From DATEEG01 sp035525055 (GTDB taxonomy: Bacteria > Actinomycetota > Acidimicrobiia > Spongiisociales > ZC4RG35), in NCBI GenBank assembly GCA_035525055.1, contig DATLEZ010000077.1, positions 1 through 26,713 of the forward strand: a stretch of 26,713 nt of DNA. Direction: 5' to 3'. Made by a program: the position numbers and the translations under genes. Positions 6,363 through 14,398 of the stretch are shown one piece after another (the stretch's first letter is position 1; each line of letters begins with the position of its first letter). Below the pieces are notes generated by a model. It was not told where the DNA came from. It searched no databases and saw only the letters and a list, made by a program, of their open reading frames with translations.

Positions 6363-7961
6363 TCAGATCGACAAAGCTCCGGAAGACTCCAGTTCGATCG
6401 GAGCCGGCACGACGGGGAGGCTCAATGCGAAGACCACCAATCCGTCGCGCCATTCGTGGACCAAATCGCCGCCCATGCGTCGGGCCAGGGCCCGGGAAAC
6501 GGACAGGCCAACTCCGATCGGCAGGGGCTGGCCTTCGGGCTGCTGCGCCATGAAAGGCTCGTAAATGCTCTCCGCGCGTTCGGCCGGAATCGAAGGGCCG
6601 TCGTTGCTTACTTCCACCGTCACAAACTCATCGTCAACGCGGCCCGAAATCTCTACGAGGTGTTGCGCGTTGCGCCGGGCGTTGTCGAGCAGGTTGATCA
6701 TGATCTGGGTGATCCGCAGGCTGTCCCCCAGGCAGATGCCTAGGCCTGTGGTAGTTCTGACTTCGAGTCGTCGGTCCGGAGGTGTCGATGCAATTAATTT
6801 GGATAGGAGTGGGTCGAGATCGATCGGCTGCATTCGAATTGTCAGCGCGTCGGCAGAGAGCCGGCCAGCGGTAACGAAGTCGTCGACGATCCGCGCAATT
6901 TCGTTTGCCTGGGTCCGCGCCGTTGCGACGAGGTCGGTCCTCTCACTCGCTGTGAAGTCTTCGTTCGGGTTGGAGGCGAGCTCCAGCATGCCGACCACGG
7001 CAGTCAACGGGGTCCTCAACTCATGCCCAACGCCGGCAAGGAATCGGTCCTTGTCGGCCGACGATCTACGCAGCCATTCGATCTCACGGTCGGTGCGGTG
7101 GCGTCGTTGTGAATCGCCGACCATGCGAGCCGCCACGAGGGTTATCAGAATCCCCACGCCCAGGGCACCAAGCGGCCGACTGGCCCCGGCGCTTTGCAAC
7201 CGGTCAGAGGCAATAGAGATCAGAAAACCCTGCCCGCCGATCCTAATGGAGCGGCTCCAAAGGTATGAAGTGCTGATTCCATTGGTTGGCTTGAGGGACT
7301 CTTCGAAGGTCCACGACTCTCCAGGACCCAGAACCAGGTCAGCGACATCTTGAAGCCTCTCGTCGATTTGGATTACCGCGCCAACGACGCCTACGACCCG
7401 GCCCGCGGTTGTCACCGACTGAAACAAAGCAAGATCTCCTGATCGCGAATCGCCTTCGACAACCAGAAACCTTGAAACCGTGGGCTGGCCCGTGAAGACG
7501 GCTCGATCGATTGCCTCCTCGAGGGTGGGGTCGTTGGATAGGTTCTCTCCAAGACTTGGGCCAGTGGGCCGGTTGGCGACGACAAACTTGACCGGCCAAG
7601 AGACCGTGCCGCTACTGGCGCCGCCTTCATCGAGAGGAGCGAACAAGAGAACTGATGACGGGCTGAAGCCAACCACCCGCGAGAAGAGCCCAAACTCCTC
7701 TTTGGTAACCAGTTCGCTGGCCTCGAAGAGGCCCCGAAAGCTACGGAGCTGATCGGCAACCAGGCCGAGATCGCTCAGCGCGGAATCACTGAGCAATTCG
7801 CCGTGATTTGCAAGTTCATCCCGGCCTTCGTCGGCAACCGCAGTTTGCAGATAAGCCGCCAGACCCCCTGAGGAGAGGACTCCGATCACCAGTACCGCAA
7901 TGACCAATCCCCGGCCGCCATTGCGATTCCCGACACGTCGAAATCTATCCCAGAAGGGCAT
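6363..7961 (-). CDS. Membrane-bound CHASE-sensor histidine kinase
   Basis: This is a 532-aa sensor kinase. A first membrane segment (GLVIAVLVIGVLSSGGLAAYL, about residues 17-37) is followed by a ~230-residue extracellular region resembling a CHASE domain. That region includes VVGFSPSSVLLFAPLDEG and PTLEEAIDRAVFTGQPTVS. A second membrane segment is GALGVGILITLVAARMV. The cytoplasmic HisKA domain has GHELRTPLTAVVGM with phospho-acceptor His313. The HATPase domain has the N-box MINLLDNARRNA, the F/G region NDGPSIPAERAESIYEPFM and the G2 box PIGVGLSVSRALARRMGGD. ATG 7961 starts just before the first membrane segment; the open frame upstream is not convincing coding. No response regulator lies nearby, so it is an orphan kinase here. 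CHASE domains often sense small ligands such as cytokinin-like adenine derivatives, but the ligand here is unknown. Confidence 0.88.
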   Translation of the reverse strand: MPFWDRFRRVGNRNGGRGLVIAVLVIGVLSSGGLAAYLQTAVADEGRDELANHGELLSDSALSDLGLVADQLRSFRGLFEASELVTKEEFGLFSRVVGFSPSSVLLFAPLDEGGASSGTVSWPVKFVVANRPTGPSLGENLSNDPTLEEAIDRAVFTGQPTVSRFLVVEGDSRSGDLALFQSVTTAGRVVGVVGAVIQIDERLQDVADLVLGPGESWTFEESLKPTNGISTSYLWSRSIRIGGQGFLISIASDRLQSAGASRPLGALGVGILITLVAARMVGDSQRRHRTDREIEWLRRSSADKDRFLAGVGHELRTPLTAVVGMLELASNPNEDFTASERTDLVATARTQANEIARIVDDFVTAGRLSADALTIRMQPIDLDPLLSKLIASTPPDRRLEVRTTTGLGICLGDSLRITQIMINLLDNARRNAQHLVEISGRVDDEFVTVEVSNDGPSIPAERAESIYEPFMAQQPEGQPLPIGVGLSVSRALARRMGGDLVHEWRDGLVVFALSLPVVPAPIELESSGALSI

Positions 7962-8029
7962 TCTGTCTAATCGGTCGATTCGGGAATCAGCTAAAGGAAG
8001 CCCGGTCAGGCCGGGCTGTTTGAGCCCGG

Positions 8030-8146
8030 TCAGGGCTTTCTCATCTCCCGCCAGAAGAGGTAGCCAACGGCCGCCAGGATCAAAAGACCGGCGATAACTG
8101 AGAGGGGAGTCCAGGGCTCGGCCTCCCTGATCGCCGAATACATCAT
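8030..8146 (-). CDS. Small single-span membrane protein, unknown function
   Basis: A 38-residue frame begins ATGATG at 8146 and ends with a stop at 8030. It reads MMYSAIREAEPWTPL, then a hydrophobic helix SVIAGLLILAAVGYLFW, then the basic end REMRKP, so the C-terminus is probably cytoplasmic. It is divergent from the zinc-ribbon gene, with 24 bp between the two starts, and lies 68 bp upstream of the histidine kinase start on the same strand. A -10-like TATTGT sits nine bases before the ATG and no Shine-Dalgarno is visible. I recognise no family. Amphipathic layout and position favour a real gene, but a chance frame cannot be excluded. Confidence 0.5.
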   Translation of the reverse strand: MMYSAIREAEPWTPLSVIAGLLILAAVGYLFWREMRKP

Positions 8147-8154
8147 GGCCGTGG

Positions 8155-8161
8155 CACAATA
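8155..8161. promoter_or_regulatory. Candidate overlapping divergent -10 elements
   Basis: On the plus strand CACAAT (8155-8160) precedes the zinc-ribbon ATG (8171) by ten bases. On the minus strand the same bases read TATTGT (8161-8156), nine bases before the small-protein ATG (8146). Both positions would give near-leaderless transcripts. This symmetrical overlap is the pattern expected of a bidirectional promoter, though neither side has a clear -35. Confidence 0.3.
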
Positions 8162-8170
8162 CCGGCCCGG

Positions 8171-9151
8171 ATGGCACGACATGTCTGCAACAACTGCGGC
8201 GCCACGGTGGCCGATGAGGAGTTCTGCCCGACTTGTGGAAGTTGGATCGATCCTCTGACCACACCAAGCGCAAAAAACGGAAGAGGTGGCGACGACTACG
8301 AGGAGTTTGACCTCGAGGACGGCCCGCCCCCTGCCCCTCGCACCGGCGAGCCTTTGATTTGCCCGTCCTGCGGCGCTTCCAACCCAGCCAACAACCGCCA
8401 CTGTGAAGAGTGCGGGGCCCGCCTCCGGCAGAGCCCCCTTCCGGCTGCTCCTCGCCCGGCGGTGCAGGCCACGGCCGGAGTCCGCGCGGTCATCGCTCTC
8501 TCGGCCCTGCTCGGCGTTGTGGTCCTCGGGGCTCTGATCCTGAACGTGTTTCGGGACGACCCCGCGACGACGACCACGACGGCTGCGGGAAGCGAAAGCA
8601 CAGTCACCACCACCGAGACCACAGCCGCAATCCAGGATCCTGAACCTATCCGGATTCTGGTCGCCAACTGCACTCCAGAGGGTCTAGGTGGCACCTTTGC
8701 ATGCTCGAACCTGATCAACGGCAATGAGGGCGAGTTCCAGGTCAACTGGAACGATCTTCCGGACACCGAAAAAACCGTCGTGATCCAGCTCACCTTTGCC
8801 CAACCGATGGTGGTCGAACAGATCCACTGGAACAACATCGACGACGAACGCCGTTTTCGGCTCAACTACCGGGTCCACGGAATCACCATCGACGCCGAAG
8901 GCAACCTGATCCCAGTTGGCCAGGAACTCCAAAATGAGCCCGGTCTCCAGTCATTTCCGTTTGCGGCGATCAGGGCGAATTGGATCAGGATCACGGTCCA
9001 GAGTGTCTGGAACGCCGAAGTGGTCGAGGACACCGAACCATTCGACGAACTGGCGATCGCCGAGATAACGGTCATCGGATATCCGGCTCCGGACACGACT
9101 ACCAGCACGACGACGACTGGCGACGAAGAAACGACGACTACCGGCGGCTGA
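8171..9151 (+). CDS. Double zinc-ribbon, single-span membrane protein with extracellular galactose-binding-like domain
   Basis: The 326-aa protein begins with two zinc ribbons, CNNCGATVADEEFCPTC (residues 6-22) and CPSCGASNPANNRHCEEC (about 64-81). A membrane segment AVIALSALLGVVVLGALIL (about 105-124) follows, then a Thr-rich stalk (TTTTTAAGSESTVTTTETTA). The ~150-residue domain after it has the look of an F5/8-type C or NADase-type glycan-binding beta sandwich: FACSNLINGNE, TVVIQLTFAQPMVVEQIHWN, WIRITVQSVW. A second Thr-rich tail (DTTTSTTTTGDEETTTTGG) ends the chain. Without a signal peptide, the topology should be ribbons inside and the sugar-binding-like domain outside. Such proteins recur in actinobacteria with unknown roles in envelope sensing or anchoring. 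Its 3' end overlaps the convergent P450 gene by 14 bp. Confidence 0.82.
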   Translation: MARHVCNNCGATVADEEFCPTCGSWIDPLTTPSAKNGRGGDDYEEFDLEDGPPPAPRTGEPLICPSCGASNPANNRHCEECGARLRQSPLPAAPRPAVQATAGVRAVIALSALLGVVVLGALILNVFRDDPATTTTTAAGSESTVTTTETTAAIQDPEPIRILVANCTPEGLGGTFACSNLINGNEGEFQVNWNDLPDTEKTVVIQLTFAQPMVVEQIHWNNIDDERRFRLNYRVHGITIDAEGNLIPVGQELQNEPGLQSFPFAAIRANWIRITVQSVWNAEVVEDTEPFDELAIAEITVIGYPAPDTTTSTTTTGDEETTTTGG

Positions 9152-10370
9152 TCGCCAGCGGTAGCTCGTTCATCCCGCGGAAGACCAGAGACCGGACCCG
9201 ATCGGGAGTTCCTTCCACAGTGAAAGCACCAACCTGTCGCGCAAACGAAGACAGAGCCACCTCGAGTTCGATCTTGGCCAGCGGCGCCCCGACGCAATAG
9301 TGGATCCCGCCCCCGAACGAGACATGAGGGTTGTCGACGCGCCCCACATCCAGGGTCTCTGAGTTGGCGAACACCGCTTCGTCGTGGTTGGCCGAGCCGA
9401 AGAGGAGCCCCACCTTGTGACCCCGCTTGAGCCGAACCCCGGCGAGCTCCAGATCCTCGAGAACCCAACGTTCGAACATCTGCAGCGGGGAGTCGAATCG
9501 GAGGACTTCGTCGGCCGCTGAGGTCACCAGATCAGGTTGCGACTGCAGTCGTCGGAACTCGGCATCGTTTCGAGACAGGGCCAGGAGAGCGTTGCCAATG
9601 CCATGGACCGTCGCTTCGTGGCCGGCATTCAGTGTGAGGATGCACGTAGCTACCAGTTCGTCTTCATCGAGCCGATCACCGTCGTGCTCGGCTTTGATCA
9701 GAGCTGAGACCAGGTCGTCACCCGGGTGGGCCCTCCTGTCAGCCAGTAGCTCCCTGACGTAGGCCGCGAAGTCCTTGACCGCCACCTCGCCGGCCATCCC
9801 TTCTGCCGGTGAGTGGCCCTCGTCGAACACCCGGACGATGGCGTGGGACCAGGCCACCAGCCGATCCTGATCAGCCGCGGGAACGCCCAGCAGCTCGGCG
9901 ATCATGGTGAGAGGTATCGGAGTGGCAAAGTCTGCGATTGCCTCCATCCGGCTTTGCCCAAGCGCCTCTTCGACAATGGTGTCAGCCGTCGTCACCAGCC
10001 GTTGGCGATAGCTTTCCGAAGCTCGCCGGGTGAAAGCCCACTGGACCAAGCGGCGGATACGGGTGTGCCGCGGGGGCTCGAGGTCGATGAAGGAGCCGCG
10101 GATGTACTTGGTCCATTCCGGCAGGTGGGGCGGGTAGGTGCGGCGGGCCACTTGCGGGTCAAGTTCGTCGGCCGGAACCACCGAACGGACGTCACGCCCG
10201 AAGCGACGATCCTTGAGGATGCCGGCGACGTGGGCATGCCGGGTGAAGAAGGTCAGGTCCCAGGTCTCGTCGAAGAAGACCGGGGTCTCAGCCCGCAACC
10301 GAGCGTAGTTGGGATAGGGGTCGTCCAGAAACGCTTCGTCGTAGGCGTCGAAGCGGGGCGGCCGAATCAG
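9138..10370 (-). CDS. Cytochrome P450 monooxygenase (probable CTG start)
   Basis: This is a soluble class I-type bacterial P450 of 410 aa. The I-helix oxygen-activation motif is intact as LNAGHEAT, the K-helix ExxR as DEVLRFDSP, and the heme-thiolate loop as FGGGIHYCVGAPLAKIE with the proximal cysteine. The earliest conventional start in frame is TTG 10298, but the conserved N-terminal stretch AFLDDPYPNYARLR is encoded upstream of it. The frame continues back to CTG at 10370, whose CTGA overlaps the stop of the upstream permease; AAGGGCGAG lies just before it. The other junctions of this operon overlap the same way (TTGA, GTGA). It is the last gene of the bmp-ABC transporter operon, so its substrate may be related to the imported compound; no ferredoxin or reductase is nearby. 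CYP family not assignable by eye. Confidence 0.9.
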   Translation of the reverse strand: MIRPPRFDAYDEAFLDDPYPNYARLRAETPVFFDETWDLTFFTRHAHVAGILKDRRFGRDVRSVVPADELDPQVARRTYPPHLPEWTKYIRGSFIDLEPPRHTRIRRLVQWAFTRRASESYRQRLVTTADTIVEEALGQSRMEAIADFATPIPLTMIAELLGVPAADQDRLVAWSHAIVRVFDEGHSPAEGMAGEVAVKDFAAYVRELLADRRAHPGDDLVSALIKAEHDGDRLDEDELVATCILTLNAGHEATVHGIGNALLALSRNDAEFRRLQSQPDLVTSAADEVLRFDSPLQMFERWVLEDLELAGVRLKRGHKVGLLFGSANHDEAVFANSETLDVGRVDNPHVSFGGGIHYCVGAPLAKIELEVALSSFARQVGAFTVEGTPDRVRSLVFRGMNELPLAISRR

Positions 10371-11620
10371 TTCTCGCCCTTGCGGTAGCGGAGACCATCG
10401 GCCGCGGGCGGTCGCAGGCGCTGAGCAAAGAAGATCAACACCAGCAGGACGATGACGAAGGGCAGAATATTTATCACGACATCCGGAAGCGTGTCCGAAT
10501 TCAGGTACCAGACGGTCGCCCCCAGGCTGAGGGCACCTGCGAGGACTGCGTCGGACCGCTTACCACGGCTGCCAGCCCAGATGGCCACTGCCGCTAACCC
10601 GATGGCGTTGACCAGGATCAACGAGTGAGACGCCGCTCCGCTGAGATCTCTGAGTCCGATGCCGAATGGATAGCCGAATAGGAGGGCTCCTCCAAGCACC
10701 CCCCACGGTCTCCAGTTGCCGAAGATAAGGGCGGCCAGTCCGATGAATCCCCGACCCGTTGTCTGGCCTTCGAGATAGATGCCCGACAGGTCAGGACTGG
10801 CAATGAAAGCACCGGCCAATCCGGCCAGGGCACCGCTGATCACAACCCCGATATACTTGTATCGGTAGACGTTCACCCCCTGAGCCTCGCCAGCCTGGGG
10901 TCGCTCACCGCAGATCCGAAGGCGAAGACCGAACCGGGTCCGCCACAGCAGCCAGCCAGTCGCCGGTACCAGGAGCAGAGCTATCACAGCCACCCAGGAG
11001 ATCCTCGTCACTAAGCCCTTGGTGATGTTGGCGGCATCTGAGATCAAGAACAACTCTGTCCGTCCGAGCCATCCAAGCAGATCGGGGGTCTTCCAGGTGC
11101 CGATGTTCCCACCGGCCAGGAGCGGGAGCGTGACGTTGCCGACACCCGGGACCCGGGGCGATTGCGTGATCGAACCACCGTCGATCGTGGTGAAGATCTC
11201 CGATGACAGAAACCTGGCGATCCCCGGGGCGAGGATGTTGACTGCGACTCCGGAGATAATGTGGTCCACCCCGAACGTCACCGTGGCGATGGCGTGCAAA
11301 AGCCCTCCCATTGCCCCGCCCATCACGCCCAGGACAACGCCCCACCAGGGACCGTAGGTCACCGCCCCCCAGGCTCCAAACCAGGTGCCGAGGATCATCA
11401 TCCCTTCAAGCCCGATGTTGACGACCCCGGCCCGCTCCGCATAGAGCCCACCGAGGCCGGCGAGGAGGATCGGGACCGCCCACCGGAGCATCGACTGAGC
11501 AGAGCCGACGGACGTGAGGCTCTCGGTGTCGTCGAAGCCCTGCACGACGGTGAGGACCAGAACGCCGACGGAGGCATATAGGGCCCATCGCAGCCAGGGG
11601 GGGACCTTGGCGAGGTTCAA
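10367..11620 (-). CDS. Nucleoside-type ABC transporter permease (second permease, YufQ/NupQ-like)
   Basis: This 417-aa inner-membrane permease belongs to the BPD_transp_2 family used by BMP-dependent nucleoside importers. About nine hydrophobic segments are visible. The family signature LYAERAGVVNIGLEGMMILG is present, and the cytoplasmic coupling region contains RTRFGLRLRICGERPQAGEAQGVNVYRYK. It begins with TTG at 11620, overlapping the stop of the first permease (TTGA), and its own TGA overlaps the CTG of the P450 gene. The pair of permeases, the double ATPase and the lipoprotein form one complete importer. Confidence 0.9.
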   Translation of the reverse strand: MNLAKVPPWLRWALYASVGVLVLTVVQGFDDTESLTSVGSAQSMLRWAVPILLAGLGGLYAERAGVVNIGLEGMMILGTWFGAWGAVTYGPWWGVVLGVMGGAMGGLLHAIATVTFGVDHIISGVAVNILAPGIARFLSSEIFTTIDGGSITQSPRVPGVGNVTLPLLAGGNIGTWKTPDLLGWLGRTELFLISDAANITKGLVTRISWVAVIALLLVPATGWLLWRTRFGLRLRICGERPQAGEAQGVNVYRYKYIGVVISGALAGLAGAFIASPDLSGIYLEGQTTGRGFIGLAALIFGNWRPWGVLGGALLFGYPFGIGLRDLSGAASHSLILVNAIGLAAVAIWAGSRGKRSDAVLAGALSLGATVWYLNSDTLPDVVINILPFVIVLLVLIFFAQRLRPPAADGLRYRKGEN

Positions 11621-12741
11621 GCCGGAACCACCCCCAGCGCCGCCGCGGCGGCACGGGCCTCTTCACGTTCCTTGGCCCGGCGAGTGACCTCGTAGGCGAC
11701 CACCGCAGCCAAAATGATGACGCCCTGCATGATCACAACTATCTCTCTCGAAGCCGCCCCGGTGAACTGAAGTACGCCTGAGGAGATGTCGAGAAAAGCG
11801 AAGATGAGAGCAGCAATGGCGATTCCGGCGGGATGGTTGCGACCGAGGAGAGCCGCCGCGATGCCGGTGAAGCCCAGTCCGCGGATCGGGTTGGCTGGAA
11901 AGAACCCCACGTGCATGATCTCCGTCATTCCAACGAGGCCGGCCACGGCGCCGGATATGACCATTGCGTTGACGACCATGCGCTTGGAGGGAACCCCGCC
12001 AACCTGGGCGGCGAATGGATTGATCCCGCTGGCCCGCAGGTCGAATCCGAATCGCGTCCGGTTGATCAACACGTGATAGGCCACACCGACGATCAAGGCG
12101 ATCACGAGGACCCCGGTCAGCACCTTGCCCTGGCGAATCTCGCGCGTGAACAGCTCGAGTATCGAGTTGAGGTCAGGGAGGATGCCGCTGGCCGGGATCG
12201 GTGTGGTCCCGACCCGGGACGCCGACCCGGCCACGATCCCACCACCGGCCTGCCAGGTTCTTACGAAGTAAGCCACCAAGCCCGAAATGGCGATGGCGTT
12301 AAGCATGATCGTGGAGATGACCTCGTTGACTCCCCTAGTCACCTTCAATACACCAGCAGCGCCGGCATAGACCGCCCCCACACTCATCGCGACCAGCAGG
12401 ATGAACGGAACATGCAGAAACGGTGGCAAAGCGACCTGGGCACCGACGTGTGCCGCGACGATTGCAGCCAGGAGGTACTGGCCTTCGACCCCGATATTGA
12501 AAAGGTTTAGCCGGAAGCCGATGGCAGTAGCAACGCCCGCGATGTAGAGGGGCGTGGCCCGGTTGAGGATGTCGACCATTGTCTCGAGCTTGCTGGCATG
12601 CGAATACATGTCCACATACGCCGCCACCGGATCGCTTCCGGAGATGACGAGAACGATGGAGGACATCACCACCGCAAAGATCAGCGCACTAACCGGCGCC
12701 GCCAGGGTCAAGAAAGTCCGTCGGCCGAGCGCGATCTTCAC
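11617..12741 (-). CDS. Nucleoside-type ABC transporter permease (first permease, YufP/NupP-like)
   Basis: This 374-aa membrane protein has an N-terminal membrane helix (FLTLAAPVSALIFAVVMSSI), a periplasmic-side loop and a set of about nine helices. The conserved stretches ATAIGFRLNLFNIGVEGQYL and RFGFDLRASGINPFAAQVGG are typical of the first permease of BMP-linked nucleoside importers. It ends with a charged tail (EVTRRAKEREEARAAA). The GTG start at 12741 overlaps the ATPase stop (GTGA), and its stop overlaps the next permease, so translation is probably coupled. Confidence 0.9.
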   Translation of the reverse strand: MKIALGRRTFLTLAAPVSALIFAVVMSSIVLVISGSDPVAAYVDMYSHASKLETMVDILNRATPLYIAGVATAIGFRLNLFNIGVEGQYLLAAIVAAHVGAQVALPPFLHVPFILLVAMSVGAVYAGAAGVLKVTRGVNEVISTIMLNAIAISGLVAYFVRTWQAGGGIVAGSASRVGTTPIPASGILPDLNSILELFTREIRQGKVLTGVLVIALIVGVAYHVLINRTRFGFDLRASGINPFAAQVGGVPSKRMVVNAMVISGAVAGLVGMTEIMHVGFFPANPIRGLGFTGIAAALLGRNHPAGIAIAALIFAFLDISSGVLQFTGAASREIVVIMQGVIILAAVVAYEVTRRAKEREEARAAAAALGVVPA

Positions 12742-14288
12742 GGAGCCTCCGCCGGGTTAGGCGAGTTTCCATGTGTGCTGACAGCTGCCCCGGTCATGTA
12801 AGCACCGAGGTCGCGAGGGGTCACCGTGGCCGGATCGACGGTAGCGACCAGGCGACCCCTGAGCATGACTGCGATTGTGTCGGACAGGCCAATGAGCTCG
12901 TCGAGGTCCGCCGAGATCAACAAAGTCGCCATCCCGGCGGCGCGGGCTGTCTTGATGTCCTCCCACACCGCTGCCTGGGCGCCGACATCGATTCCCCGAG
13001 TGGGATGGGCGGCAATCAGCACTATCGGGTCGGCAGTCATCTCGCGGCCGACGATCAGTTTCTGCTGATTTCCTCCCGATAGGGCGTGGGCGGCGACGTT
13101 CACGTCAGGAGTTCGCACATCAAACTCGTGCCGAATCAACTCGGTTCTCTCTCGCGCCCCTGACCGGTCAATCCAGGGGCCTTTAGCGAAGGGACGCAGG
13201 GTCTGATGTCCGAGGGCAGCGTTCTCCCACAACGGCGCCGAGAGCAAAAGGCCCTCGCGATGGCGGTCCTGGGGTATATAGCCGATCCCGTTCTCGCGCC
13301 GCTGGCGAACCGATGCCAGTGTTATGTCTTCACCCATCAGCAGGAGCGCCCCTTTGCTGGCTGCTCGGATCCCGATAATGGCCTCGACCAGTTCGGACTG
13401 ACCGTTGCCTTCCACGCCCGCGATCCCCACCACCTCACCCTTATGGATTCGAAAGGAGACGTCGTCTACAAGGATCCGGTCGTCATCACCAAGCACCGAG
13501 AGGCCCGACACGTCGAGGGCGACCTGGTTGGTCACCGTCGACTCGGTGGTGGCGGGCGTCGGCAGCTCGGATCCGACCATCAACTCAGCCAAGTCATGAG
13601 CGGTTACCTGATCGGGTTTGACCGTTGACACGGTCTTTCCATCCCTGAGAACAGTGATCGTGTCGGCGATAGCGAGGACCTCATCCAACTTGTGGTCGAT
13701 GAAAAGAATCGTGGCGCCGTTGGCCTTGAGATCCCTCATGTTGTTGAAAAGCTCTTCGACCTCTTGGGGAACCAGAACGGCGGTTGGTTCGTCCAGGATG
13801 AGAATCTTCGCCCCCCGGTAGAGGACTTTGATGATCTCGACCCGTTGCCGCTCACCGACCTCGAGTTCCTCGACCAGCGTCTCCGGTTCGATCTGGAGGC
13901 CGTAAGCCTCCCCAACCTGCTTGAGGTGCGCCTCAGCCTTCTCGAAATCGATCACGCCCATAGCCTTCACCGGCTCAGATCCGAGTATCACGTTCTCAAG
14001 AACCGTTAGCTGATCCGCCAGCATGAAGTGTTGATGAACCATGCCGATGCCCACATCGATGGCCTCGGTCGGTGACGCGAACTTCACCTCCTTGCCGAAG
14101 ACGCGCATCGAGCCTTCGTCGGGCTGCTGCATCCCATAGAGGATCTTCATCAGGGTCGACTTGCCGGCGCCGTTCTCGCCGCAAATCGCGTGAATCTCGC
14201 CTTCCTCAACCGTCAGGTTGACCCGCTCGTTGGCGACGACTCCGGGGAAGCGCTTGGTTATGCCCGTCAACTCGATGGCCGGCGCCAA
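12738..14288 (-). CDS. Nucleoside-type ABC transporter ATP-binding protein (two fused ATPase domains)
   Basis: The 516-aa protein carries two ABC domains in tandem, as in NupO/YufO and sugar importers of the RbsA type. In the first, Walker A is GENGAGKST (residues 37-45), the signature is LEVGERQRVEI, and Walker B runs ILILDEPTAVL. In the second, Walker A is altered (GVEGNGQSELVEAI) while the signature LSGGNQQKLIVGRE is intact; this asymmetry is normal for the family. I chose TTG at 14288 because GGAGG lies five bases upstream; a TTG at 14324 would fall inside a hairpin and adds no conserved residues. It is followed by both permeases with overlapping starts and preceded by the lipoprotein gene, from which a 14-bp hairpin separates it. 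Confidence 0.92.
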   Translation of the reverse strand: MAPAIELTGITKRFPGVVANERVNLTVEEGEIHAICGENGAGKSTLMKILYGMQQPDEGSMRVFGKEVKFASPTEAIDVGIGMVHQHFMLADQLTVLENVILGSEPVKAMGVIDFEKAEAHLKQVGEAYGLQIEPETLVEELEVGERQRVEIIKVLYRGAKILILDEPTAVLVPQEVEELFNNMRDLKANGATILFIDHKLDEVLAIADTITVLRDGKTVSTVKPDQVTAHDLAELMVGSELPTPATTESTVTNQVALDVSGLSVLGDDDRILVDDVSFRIHKGEVVGIAGVEGNGQSELVEAIIGIRAASKGALLLMGEDITLASVRQRRENGIGYIPQDRHREGLLLSAPLWENAALGHQTLRPFAKGPWIDRSGARERTELIRHEFDVRTPDVNVAAHALSGGNQQKLIVGREMTADPIVLIAAHPTRGIDVGAQAAVWEDIKTARAAGMATLLISADLDELIGLSDTIAVMLRGRLVATVDPATVTPRDLGAYMTGAAVSTHGNSPNPAEAP

Positions 14289-14306
14289 AGAACCCTCCGA
14301 TAGATG

Positions 14307-14342
14307 TCGGGTGGGACCGGACAATAGGCCGGTCCCACCCGA
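14307..14342 (-). promoter_or_regulatory. Perfect 14-bp hairpin between bmp and the ABC ATPase gene
   Basis: TCGGGTGGGACCGG (14307-14320) pairs perfectly with CCGGTCCCACCCGA (14329-14342) around an 8-base loop. No U-run follows on either strand. In an operon whose binding protein must be made in excess over the transporter, such a hairpin commonly protects the upstream message or attenuates read-through. It lies 18 bp upstream of the ATPase start. Confidence 0.6.
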
Positions 14343-14398
14343 ATTTACGGGTGCAACGGATTGTTAGTTAGGAATCAAGCCTCGGTCGGGTCTATTCG

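Noticed and set aside
8147..8401. Upstream extension of the 38-aa membrane protein frame to 8401
   Set aside because: It runs antisense through the zinc-ribbon gene and has no conserved features.
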